A stretch of 64,000 nt of DNA from Paludibaculum fermentans_A (GTDB taxonomy: Bacteria; Acidobacteriota; Terriglobia; Bryobacterales; Bryobacteraceae). Numbering within the stretch: the stretch's first letter is position 1; each line of letters begins with the position of its first letter. Of the stretch, positions 52,801-60,643 are shown in pieces. A program made the position numbers and the translations under genes. The notes under the pieces were generated by a model. The model had not been told where the DNA came from. It was given only the letters and a program-made list of their open reading frames with translations, and did not search any database. The DNA is taken from contig NZ_JBPJAQ010000001.1 of NCBI RefSeq assembly GCF_051172195.1, forward strand, positions 3,596,001-3,660,000, written 5' to 3'.

Positions 52801-53337
52801 CCACGAGTGATAGGGGGCCATCTCACCGCGTGTGTTAACGGCCGAAGGGGCAAGGAGGGTCAACTTGAACGGATTGCGATCGATTCGGGGGATGTCCGCG
52901 GTCAACTTGGAGTCCAGTGTGAAGTCCTTATTACTGGAGTTGAACTGCACCGCCACGGGAGTCTCGGAAACGGTGATGCTTTCCTGGACGGCGCCGGGTT
53001 TCAGGCTGGCGTCGACAGTGACGTCACCACGCATCTGGACGGTAATGTTTTCCTGGCTGTACTTGCCGAAGCCAGCGGCCTCGACAGAGATGGTGTAAGT
53101 GCCAGGATCTACTAGATCGAAGAGATAAAGGCCTGTATCGCTGGTTTTGCGCGTCGCCTTGACGCCGGTGGCGACATTCAAGAGGCTGACGCTGGCGCCG
53201 GCGATGACAGCCTGGGTCTGATCGGTCACTACGCCTTGGACGCGGCCGCGATAGCTTTGGGCAAAGGCGCTAAAACACAGTATGGAAATCAACAGGAACG
53301 CTGTTGCGATGCGGATCGCAGAACGATGCAATCTCAT
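49828..53337 (-). CDS. TonB-dependent receptor 2, Oar-like, with carboxypeptidase-regulatory domain
   Basis: 1169 residues. A signal peptide (residues 1-26, ending SAFAQ) is followed by a CarboxypepD_reg domain (about 28-110, GRVQGVVTDQTQAVIAGAS), the plug (about 125-245, with VVVSQNSVDAESGHSAGGLI) and a large beta-barrel ending in VEVGLKIIF. It should import a large substrate through the outer membrane. GGGAGG lies 7 bases before the ATG. The gene is divergent from a ToxR-like membrane regulator; the gap between them carries several palindromes, so that regulator probably controls it. The terminator 32 bases past the stop ends the transcript, so it is likely monocistronic. Confidence 0.9.
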   Translation of the reverse strand: MRLHRSAIRIATAFLLISILCFSAFAQSYRGRVQGVVTDQTQAVIAGASVSLLNVATGVKATRKTSDTGLYLFDLVDPGTYTISVEAAGFGKYSQENITVQMRGDVTVDASLKPGAVQESITVSETPVAVQFNSSNKDFTLDSKLTADIPRIDRNPFKLTLLAPSAVNTRGEMAPYHSWAANSVDLGGGTNLKNDLQVDGSPIGMGQKNSYPPNTDAVQEVVVSQNSVDAESGHSAGGLISMTLKSGTNEYHGTGFYLGRYPWLNAEADRTRFTKNATRQHMLGGTLGNAIIKNKLFNFFSLEYWKVGYPSSYTTTVPTVLERGGDFSKSLNIDGGLRAIYDPYTTKLDSAGVASRTPFAGNIIPKSRFDPLASSLMGNFWDPNSGGDNITGVNNFKAGYVENYTYYNYSDRVDYNINDRWKVYGRFGRYHTDDLSPNATPNQSQLYTPTGTLRAAHQLSGDAIWTATPTTVVNFHGDWHKVIDAYVSTSMGSEGWGKLWPGNSWYKTYQDASPGVPVYFPGMNIGGNGFGGRGFYWDQRPEGQAYSAKIAQQRGSHYLKAGVETRRGYGVSFVGNTSNFYFPASVTAETFNNPDTKHNGIGFATFLLGSLDGSSQMIGGPAPDPHVQFWGMYFQDDWKVNRRLTVNLGLRNEYESAWSDPNHFMSQGLDMSAPVPEMVASPAAMPSSALTLVGNNYYQNKGQWLWTSSDHPGMWDAPKLALAPRAGAAIKIDDLTVLRIGYARYVIPTEMNLSQAPVSGFETVSFLEPPYFGVKGYQNTTGLLEGIPQQTISNPYPSGNPLLPINGKAYGTNLGRGGTSLLWYPRKFEKAYNDRINVNFQRQMPGQVMASVTYFLNLGNQHYTKALNNWDPRIQVAQQGAINVNVDNPFYNYLTPTLFPGSLRNQKTVSLSSLLAPYPQYGGLYEVGTRGAAERYHSLELKAQKAYSHGYHFLFAYVFIHEKTQQLFNELDTFTNNLTYQNSNQPRHRVTMAGSYDLPFGKGKPFLSESKVGNFIAGGWKLTGISTYSTGAILRFGKMNYNGSEVTISNPSPGKWFNTSAFSAIPSGTYVIRANPLQFDNLTGPAYYMLDATLTKDVNITERVRVQLKMAAYNAINRLNRGNPNMDVTSSQFGQALYQGTPSAQFGPQTQELGNVSGRQVEVGLKIIF

Positions 53338-53729
53338 TCATGAACCTCCCAACAATATGACTACTAGCGAGACGTTTAACTGGGTTGGCTGCAGGCGGAG
53401 AGATCACCTGGCTGGGGACGGCCCGCTCACGTGGGACCGGGATTCACCTGGTGTTCGCCTGGGACGTCCGATCAGGACCGGTCTATCCCGGTTTGTGGAT
53501 GCGGACGACGGCCGTGCAGTTCCCTCTTGACCTGGACTCCTTGCGGCGCATACACCGGTGGGATCACGCGGGATTCCGGCGCGCCAGTTCATCCATGCTT
53601 TGATATACTACCGGTCGGTGAACTTGATTAATATTGTCGGACTAGTGTTCTAGGCGATCAAGGTAAGTCCCAGTGAATTCACTCGACCGTTCACTAGTGA
53701 ACAGGAAAAAGTAACGCAGTTGGCCGAGT
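53338..53729. other. 392-bp divergent promoter region, receptor 2 and regulator
   Basis: No gene is supported. The right end holds a -10-like TATACT (53604-53609, preceded by TTTGA) and a cluster of palindromes (53640-53702) close to the regulator start. The left 250 bases, before the receptor, look featureless and GC-rich, so the receptor may have a long leader or a promoter I cannot place. Confidence 0.55.
53672..53702. promoter_or_regulatory. Paired perfect palindromes, candidate operator
   Basis: AGTGAATTCACT (53672-53683) and GTTCACTAGTGAAC (53689-53702) are perfect palindromes with centres 18 bases apart, and related half-sites ACTAGTGTTC (53641-53650) and GTGAAC (53618-53623) lie just upstream. 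They stand 28 bases before the start of the ToxR-like regulator, a likely autoregulated operator. Confidence 0.55.
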
Positions 53730-55064
53730 ATGAACGAAAGTCACCCCACGCTCGTAACGGTCAACGAAAAACAACTCGCAACGGATGGACGCTGGGAGCT
53801 CACCCTCAGGGTGGCCAGCAGCAAGGGCTTCGCCAAAGCTTCCCAACTGCGTGACCTGCTCCTGTATCTCGTCAAACGAACCCTGACTGCGCCGGAACTC
53901 GAGATCACCGAGCAGGAAATCGGCTGCCAGGTTCTCGGCCGGCGGCAGGATTACGACACTCAAACGGACAATATTGTACGGGTTCAGATCCGGCACCTTC
54001 GGCAGAAATTGGAGGAGTATTTCGCCGCCGAAGGGCACAATGAACCCCAGGTGCTGACCGTACCCAAGGGCAGCCGCGTACCGCACTTCGAGCTCCGGCC
54101 GGAACCCGAAGTAAAGACAGTGAATCCCGAGACCATGCCGGCTGTCGAGACAGCACCCGCGGCGCGTGGGAACGTGTGGATTCCGCGCTTGATTCAGGTG
54201 GCTCTACCCGTGGCCGTGCTCACGGTAGCTGCGTTTCTGCTGGGACGGGCATCCATTCACAAGGATGGGGCAGCACTGGCCCTGGCGAATGTGGACTCCA
54301 GTGGTCCACTTTGGAGCCGGCTGTTCAGCCCGGGTGAGCTGACCACCGTCGTGATCGCCGACAGCAGTTTCGCCCTCCTGCAGGACACCCTCCGCAGCGC
54401 CTTAACGCTGGATGAGTATACAAAGGGTGGTTTGCGCAAGCTGATCGAGTCCGAAAAGGATGAACGGCTGAAGGCCATACTGCGGGACATGTCCACGCGA
54501 CAGCACACCAGCCTGGCGGACGCCACGATTGCCAGCCGCGTCCGAGTGATCGGAAAGCAACTCGGTGGCAGGGTTACCGTGCGTTACTCGCGGCACATGG
54601 GCGTCCGGGATTTTGCGGCAGGTAACTTCATTATCATTGGTAGCAAGCGCGGAGTGCCCTGGGTGGAGTTGTTTGAGCAGGACCTGAACTTCCGCCTTAA
54701 ACACATTGGTCCAGATTGGCGATTCGGCTTCGTGAATGTAAATCCGCAGGCTGGGGAAGACGCGAACTACTCCACTATGGTTCCGCCCAACACCCCGACA
54801 GAGAGCTATGCGACCGTCGGGTTTGTGCCGAACACGGCCCGGACGGGCGATGTCCTGCTGCTGGATGGGTTGATGATGGAGGCAACCGAAGCGGCCGGTG
54901 AGTTCTGCATGGGCGGCGGCCTGAACAAACTGCTGGCGGAGAGACTGCACGTGAGGCCCGGCGATAAGTTTCCTTACTTCGAGGTGCTGCTCAAGGTGCG
55001 GGTGGTCTCCGGCGCCCCGCACAATGTGGAAGTGGTGGCTTGGCGGCGGCCCAGCATCCTTTAG
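53730..55064 (+). CDS. ToxR-like membrane transcription regulator
   Basis: 444 residues. An N-terminal winged helix (about 28-120, LRDLLLYLVKRTL, ITEQEIGCQVLGRR and NIVRVQIRHLRQKLEEYF) is followed by a linker, one transmembrane helix (about 150-173, IQVALPVAVLTVAAFLLG) and a C-terminal domain of about 270 residues, presumably periplasmic, of unknown fold. This is the layout of one-component regulators such as ToxR/CadC, which sense outside the membrane and bind DNA inside. It is divergent from TonB receptor 2; the operator-like palindromes between them support control of that receptor and of itself. No good ribosome site precedes the ATG. Confidence 0.75.
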   Translation: MNESHPTLVTVNEKQLATDGRWELTLRVASSKGFAKASQLRDLLLYLVKRTLTAPELEITEQEIGCQVLGRRQDYDTQTDNIVRVQIRHLRQKLEEYFAAEGHNEPQVLTVPKGSRVPHFELRPEPEVKTVNPETMPAVETAPAARGNVWIPRLIQVALPVAVLTVAAFLLGRASIHKDGAALALANVDSSGPLWSRLFSPGELTTVVIADSSFALLQDTLRSALTLDEYTKGGLRKLIESEKDERLKAILRDMSTRQHTSLADATIASRVRVIGKQLGGRVTVRYSRHMGVRDFAAGNFIIIGSKRGVPWVELFEQDLNFRLKHIGPDWRFGFVNVNPQAGEDANYSTMVPPNTPTESYATVGFVPNTARTGDVLLLDGLMMEATEAAGEFCMGGGLNKLLAERLHVRPGDKFPYFEVLLKVRVVSGAPHNVEVVAWRRPSIL

Positions 55065-55434
55065 CTTCCTAGATTCGCCTCCGGTTCCCTGGGCCGAGAG
55101 GGGCGGCCGGCGGCTCTCAACCTGACAGGCATCCTGATCCTCCCCGTACAGCTCCTCTACCCTGATTGCATTCGAATAGGTGAAGCTTCTGCAGTTTGAG
55201 TCGATTGTAGAGGTGGAGAGCCGCATGTCCGAAACTGCGATCAGCACTTGAGAGAGTATTGGATCCCTGCCGGGGTGGTGGATGCCGTGAAGAAGCGGCA
55301 TCACTACTAATTGTTCATAAATGCCAATTAAGAATTAGTAGGGTTAAAAAACGCCAAGCCGGCGGACAGTCACAATGAACTTTGTCCGGTTTTGGTACCA
55401 TCACCACAAGATCCACTTTAGAGCGTCCGCTCCC
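55065..55434. other. Intergenic region upstream of the hybrid kinase
   Basis: About 370 bases with no supported gene apart from a possible longer start of the kinase (55375). It contains the AT-rich stretch 55300-55350 with an inverted repeat (55304-55341) that should hold the kinase promoter. The regulator gene ends without a visible terminator. Confidence 0.5.
55304..55341. promoter_or_regulatory. Inverted repeat CTACTAATT-N20-AATTAGTAG
   Basis: Perfect 9-bp arms (55304-55312 and 55333-55341), with a nested TAATTG/CAATTA pair, in an AT-rich stretch about 95 bases before the kinase start. It is a candidate operator or promoter control site. Confidence 0.45.
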
Positions 55435-58400
55435 ATGGCTGCCCTCAGAGATCAATTGACATGTCGACGCTCGCTGTTGCTCTTCTTCTTCGCACTCACC
55501 CTGTCCGCGCAGACCGGGTCTAGCTGGCGCTTCTGGTCCTCCCTGGATGGAATGCCCGAATCGTGGGCGTACGGCGTCACCCGCGGCTCCTCGGGCCGGG
55601 TAATTGTGTCGCACGGGCATGTTAAGAATTTTTCAGTTTTTGATGGGTACAAAATTGAGCAGTTTCCATCTCCCGGTGTGAATTTGACTGTCCGGGAAGG
55701 TCCGGATTTGCGATTTTGGGCGCTCCTGCCATCTTCGGATGGCTTTCAACGGCTGGACAAAGACCATTGGGTGGCCTACCCGCTTCGCGGCACAAGTGTT
55801 CTGGCCGACATGGATCATCGCGGATATTTTCTACCCTGGACGGCCGGACAGATACTATTTCTCGGCCGCGATGGATTGTACGAATTTGACAGCGTTAGCG
55901 GAGAAGCCCGCAATTTGAGGCAGGGCTCCGAGGCGGGGTTAGGCCCGCTGACAGCATTAGAGCCTGCAAGCGGCGGCGGCGCCTGGGTGTGCGGACGGGA
56001 AGGCGTGACCCGCGTGACGAGAGGACCTGCGGGCTCTATCACTTGGGCTACGCTGCGCTATCCCCAGCCTGCCGGAGCATGCCGATCGGTGCTGGAGGGC
56101 GAGCCTGGCGAGTTGTTCATCTCCACGATGCTCGATCGTTCCAATCGACAGCGCCTGTTGCACTACAACGGGACATCGTGGAAGACGCTGGCCACCTCCG
56201 AGCCCGGTCATTCGATAGCCGGTTGGCCAGACCGGGACGGCGGCGCCTGGTTGGCCGAAATCAGCCCTAGCGGGTTCGAATTGAAATCGGGGACTGGCAA
56301 CAGGGAGAGCCGGTCCAGGGCCTTGTCTGGACGCCTGCTCTCGGTGTTATACGAAGGCAGGGGATGTTTCTGGGTGGCAACCTCCCTCGGCATGGCTCGG
56401 TTCGCCCCCCTGGTTTGGAGAACACCCCGGGCGCTGCTCGATAAGACCGGCCACTCCTCGGCGATTTTGCGGACGAAAGCAGGGGATCTCTTTCTGCTCC
56501 ATAGAGATGAACTTCTGCAGCGCAAGGACGGGCGCTGGTCCACACACCCCCTCCCAGTCGGATTTGAACCGGCTCTGCCCTCCACCCATTCGCTGGTCGA
56601 ATTGCCGGACGGGCGCCTGGCCCTGGGTGAGGGCCCGGCCTTGCTTCTGTTCGATCCGGTTCGCGCCGCCTTTGTCACAGTTCCGCATCCGCAAGGACTG
56701 GATGTTTCCGTGCTTGGACCGGGTCGGAATGAGTCCGTCTGGGTGCGGACTTCGAGGAACAATCATGCCTTCCGGTTGGAACGGTTCGATGGCCGTGCCT
56801 TTTCCGTTCAGTACGACGCCGGAGAACGGTGGGGCGAGGCCTTCCCCCGGGCAGTGCACGAAACGAGTGACGGAACGCTCTATCTGGTTCCGCAGCCGGA
56901 CGGCATCGGGGTTCTGAAGGATGGGCGCTACACCGCACTCGGTGCAGCGCAAGGTTATCTGGGCGAGAGTCCGGTGGCTTTGGCGGAAGTGGCACCGGGC
57001 AGGATGTGGTTCGGCGACCGGGACTCCATTGTGGAGTATGACGGTCGCACATGGGTGACGGTGCGGGACAAACTGCAGACGGTCCGGTCCATTTTGAAGG
57101 CGAAGAGCGGATCGATCTGGGTGGCGTCGGGCCGGGGACTGAACCGGTTTCGCGACGGGGAGTGGCTCAGCCTCGCCGCGGCGGAAGGCCTGCCGGACGC
57201 CGCGGCATACGGAATCGCCGAGGATGTCGACGGTCTGATTTGGACGACCACGACGGCCGGCATCTCCCATAGCGATCCAGGGGCCGACTCGAGCCCTCCA
57301 CGGACCATCATTGATACCGACGCCAACCCCCACAAAGTCCCGCCCTCCGGGGAGGCGCGCTTCGTCTTTTCCGGCATCGACCGGTGGAAGTATACGCAGG
57401 AATCGCGGCTGTTGTTCTCCTGGCGGCTGGATGGCGGTGAGTGGTCCAGATTCGTGGCCTCTGCAGCGGCCGAATTCCACCACCTGGCGCGGGGCAAAAG
57501 CCACCGGCTGGAGGTCAGGGCGGTGGACAGAAACGGGAATGTTGATCCGGACCCGTCCTCGCTCACCTTTGATGTCTTGCTGCCGTGGTACCTGGAACCC
57601 GGCTTCCTGGCTGCCTGTTTCCTGGGTGTGTTTGCGCTGACCTCGGCTGGAGTCCTGACGTTGGTTCGCCAGCGCCAGTTGGCGGGCCTGGTCGAGCGCC
57701 GTACCGCCGCGCTAGCCGCCCGCACCAAGCAGTTTCAACAGATTGCGGCGGCTGTACCGGGCGTTCTGTATTCATTTCGGATGACGCCCGAGGGGCAGTT
57801 TTCGCTCCCCTATGCGAATCCCCGCATCTTCGAGATGGCCGGCGTGCGCGCGGAGGATCTCGTTTTGGATGCGAGCCCGCTCTTCAACTCACTCCACCCG
57901 GACGATCTGGCCAGGGTAAAGGAATCAATCGCGGTTTCGGCTGCGACTCTGTCCATGTGGAACGATGAGTTCCGCGTCGTGAGGTCTGGACAAGCTCCTG
58001 TCTGGATTGAAGGCCGGTCCATTCCTTCCAGGGAGAGCGACGGAAGCATCCTGTGGCATGGGTTCATGGCCGATGTCACGGAACGTAAGCGGTTGGAAGA
58101 GTCCGTCCGCCGCGAGACCGAGCGGGAAATGACCCTGCTGCAGACCCTGGTGGCCGAGGCGCCGTACGGTTTGGCAATGTTCGATCGCCGGCTGCGGCAA
58201 ATCCAGGCCAGTGAACTGTGGTTGCAGGATATCGGCCGCACGCGGGAACAAGCCACCGGAAAGGCGATCACCGAACTGCTGCCTCCGCCCGAGGAGAGTT
58301 GGACGGACGCCTGGCGGAGGGGACTCAACGGGGAGGTGGTGTCCCACAAGGACTCTCTCTATTTCCGCCCGGACGGGACGGAGAGGTGGTTCAACTGGAC

Positions 58401-60417
58401 GGTCTGTCCCTGGGGCGACTCCGGCGAAGAGACCGGCGGCATCATTATCTACACCGAAGACATCACGGAACGGAAGCAGGTCGAAGAAGTCGCCCGGGAA
58501 ACTGAGGTTCGCTACAGCGAACTGTTCCAGCATATGACCGAAGTTCTCATCTACGGCCGGATGCTTTACGAGGACGGAGACCCCTACGACTTCGAGTACC
58601 TTGCAGTGAATGAAAGCTACCGGCGGTTGAATGCGGACCGCTCGGACGTGGTAGGCAAACGAGTCTCGGAGATTATTCCAGGCTTGCGCCAATCAGATCC
58701 GAGCGTTTTTGAGTTCTACGGCCGAGTCGCCTCGACGGGGCAGCCTGACCGGACGGAACTCTATGTCCAGGCCACAAAACAGTGGTACTCCATCTCTGCT
58801 TACAGTCCCCGGCCTGGCCAGTTTGTCGGAATCTTTAACGTGATCACGGCCCGCAAGACAGCGGAAGAGGAATTGCGGCGGAGCCAGGCTATGCTGCACT
58901 CCATCATCAATTCTGCCTCGGATGGGCTGATCGCTATTGACGGTGAAGGCCGGATTGTTCTCTGGAACCCTGCCGCGGAGCGGATTTTCGGTTACACTGC
59001 CCAAGAAGCGGTGTCACAGCCGCTGCACGCGCTGATCGGGCCGCCGGGGATCACTGAGCAGTTTGCGAGGGGCTTTGCGCTGATGAGGGAGTCTGGCCAG
59101 GCTCCTGTCGTGGGCCGGACGGTCGAGATGACGGCGATCCGCAAGGATGGGACCGAGTTCCCGATGGAACTGAGCGTGGCGCCGGTACTTATGTCTGATT
59201 CCTTCCTGGCCGTGGGCGTCGTACGCGACGTCACAGCCCGGAAATTGGCCGAAGCGGAACGCGAGCGGCTGCAGAACCAATTCCTCCAGGCCCAGAAAAT
59301 GGAGACCGTTGGACGGCTGGCTGGGGGGATTGCCCACGACTTCAATAACCTGCTGACCGTCATCAACGGCTACTCGCAGATGGCGATCGACCAGTTGCCG
59401 GCGGTGAGCCCGGCCCGGCAGAACATCGAAGAAATCGCCAGGGCAGGGGAGCGCGCCACTGGCCTGGTGCGGCAGTTGCTCGTATTCAGCCGCAAGGAGG
59501 TGCCGCGCTTGGAAGTCGTCGATATCAACGCAATCATCTCCGAGATGGAGAAGACCATTTTCTACCTGGTTGGGGAGGATATCGACATCGTCACCAACCT
59601 GTCCGGCGGTGCCTTGCTGGTCGCCGCCGATCGTCATCAGGTCGGGCAGGTGCTGATGAACCTGATCGTGAATGCCCGCGATGCCATGCCGGAGGGCGGC
59701 ACGATCACCATCTCGACTTCCGCCGCGCCGCCCGGCGATGCCGGCGCACTGCAGGCGGGCATGCTGGCTGAGATCAGCAATGTGTGCCTTAGCGTCAAAG
59801 ATACCGGAGTCGGCATCGATGAGGAGACAAAGCAGCACCTCTTCGAGCCGTTTTTCACCACCAAACCAGCCGGCAAGGGGACTGGTCTGGGGCTCTCCGT
59901 CGTCCACGGGATCGTCTCATCTTGCGGCGGCCGGGTCGTCATCGAAACCGATCCGGGCACCGGCGCCACTTTCCGTATCTACCTGCCGGCCGTGTCTCCA
60001 GAGAGTCCGGTGAGCATACCGGCCATGGAACACGCGGCCGGCGGACAGGAGACCGTGCTGCTGGCCGAGGATGAGCCTGAAGTGCGGCAGTACGTCTCGG
60101 CGGTTCTCGCGCATTTCCAGTACAAGGTCCTGGAGTGCCAGGACGCCGAGGAAGCGTTGGAGGTGCTGCAGAGGCAACGCGTGGATCTGCTGCTGACCGA
60201 TGTCATCATGCCTCGTATGAGCGGCCGGGAACTGGTGCTGCGCGCCCGGGCGGTCAATCCGGAATTGCGAGTGCTGTTCATGTCGGGCTACCCGGGCGAC
60301 GCCCTGGACGGGCTGGAGGAGATCATCGGCACCCGCGCCTTTATTCAGAAGCCGTTCAGTCCCAAGGATCTGGCGGCCCGCATCCGCGAATTGCTCAGCC
60401 GCACCGGCCGCTCCTGA
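55435..60417 (+). CDS. Hybrid histidine kinase with beta-propeller sensor, PAS domains and receiver
   Basis: 1660 residues. A signal/anchor (MAALRDQLTCRRSLLLFFFAL) precedes a periplasmic two-component-propeller-like region (about 30-620) and a Y_Y_Y-like domain (about 640-735). One transmembrane helix follows (FLAACFLGVFALTSAGVLTLV, about 745-765). The cytosolic part has four PAS domains (about 780-1280), HisKA with the phosphorylated His in GGIAHDFNNLLT, an HATPase with NLIVNARDAMPEGG, DTGVGID and GKGTGLGLSV, and a C-terminal receiver with the acceptor Asp in LLLTDVIMPRMSG. No DNA-binding output is present, so phosphotransfer must continue elsewhere. An ATG at 55375 would add 20 residues before the signal; I prefer 55435. 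Confidence 0.88.
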   Translation: MAALRDQLTCRRSLLLFFFALTLSAQTGSSWRFWSSLDGMPESWAYGVTRGSSGRVIVSHGHVKNFSVFDGYKIEQFPSPGVNLTVREGPDLRFWALLPSSDGFQRLDKDHWVAYPLRGTSVLADMDHRGYFLPWTAGQILFLGRDGLYEFDSVSGEARNLRQGSEAGLGPLTALEPASGGGAWVCGREGVTRVTRGPAGSITWATLRYPQPAGACRSVLEGEPGELFISTMLDRSNRQRLLHYNGTSWKTLATSEPGHSIAGWPDRDGGAWLAEISPSGFELKSGTGNRESRSRALSGRLLSVLYEGRGCFWVATSLGMARFAPLVWRTPRALLDKTGHSSAILRTKAGDLFLLHRDELLQRKDGRWSTHPLPVGFEPALPSTHSLVELPDGRLALGEGPALLLFDPVRAAFVTVPHPQGLDVSVLGPGRNESVWVRTSRNNHAFRLERFDGRAFSVQYDAGERWGEAFPRAVHETSDGTLYLVPQPDGIGVLKDGRYTALGAAQGYLGESPVALAEVAPGRMWFGDRDSIVEYDGRTWVTVRDKLQTVRSILKAKSGSIWVASGRGLNRFRDGEWLSLAAAEGLPDAAAYGIAEDVDGLIWTTTTAGISHSDPGADSSPPRTIIDTDANPHKVPPSGEARFVFSGIDRWKYTQESRLLFSWRLDGGEWSRFVASAAAEFHHLARGKSHRLEVRAVDRNGNVDPDPSSLTFDVLLPWYLEPGFLAACFLGVFALTSAGVLTLVRQRQLAGLVERRTAALAARTKQFQQIAAAVPGVLYSFRMTPEGQFSLPYANPRIFEMAGVRAEDLVLDASPLFNSLHPDDLARVKESIAVSAATLSMWNDEFRVVRSGQAPVWIEGRSIPSRESDGSILWHGFMADVTERKRLEESVRRETEREMTLLQTLVAEAPYGLAMFDRRLRQIQASELWLQDIGRTREQATGKAITELLPPPEESWTDAWRRGLNGEVVSHKDSLYFRPDGTERWFNWTVCPWGDSGEETGGIIIYTEDITERKQVEEVARETEVRYSELFQHMTEVLIYGRMLYEDGDPYDFEYLAVNESYRRLNADRSDVVGKRVSEIIPGLRQSDPSVFEFYGRVASTGQPDRTELYVQATKQWYSISAYSPRPGQFVGIFNVITARKTAEEELRRSQAMLHSIINSASDGLIAIDGEGRIVLWNPAAERIFGYTAQEAVSQPLHALIGPPGITEQFARGFALMRESGQAPVVGRTVEMTAIRKDGTEFPMELSVAPVLMSDSFLAVGVVRDVTARKLAEAERERLQNQFLQAQKMETVGRLAGGIAHDFNNLLTVINGYSQMAIDQLPAVSPARQNIEEIARAGERATGLVRQLLVFSRKEVPRLEVVDINAIISEMEKTIFYLVGEDIDIVTNLSGGALLVAADRHQVGQVLMNLIVNARDAMPEGGTITISTSAAPPGDAGALQAGMLAEISNVCLSVKDTGVGIDEETKQHLFEPFFTTKPAGKGTGLGLSVVHGIVSSCGGRVVIETDPGTGATFRIYLPAVSPESPVSIPAMEHAAGGQETVLLAEDEPEVRQYVSAVLAHFQYKVLECQDAEEALEVLQRQRVDLLLTDVIMPRMSGRELVLRARAVNPELRVLFMSGYPGDALDGLEEIIGTRAFIQKPFSPKDLAARIRELLSRTGRS

Positions 60418-60643
60418 GCCTCGAAGAAGGCCCGGCAGGCAGGAATGTGATCTTGCGCCGTGGAACGGATCCAGGCGCATAGGGCACAATACATTCAGAG
60501 TCGACTGGGTCCGCCGGAAGTTGGGCTGGATTCCTTGCGCACTCCGAGGGGAAGATGCCCGGAAACCGCGAGTCCGCCGCCACATATTCAAGTGATTGCT
60601 GTCTCCACCCAGGGGGACAACGTGGGCCGGAGGAGGGCTTGCG

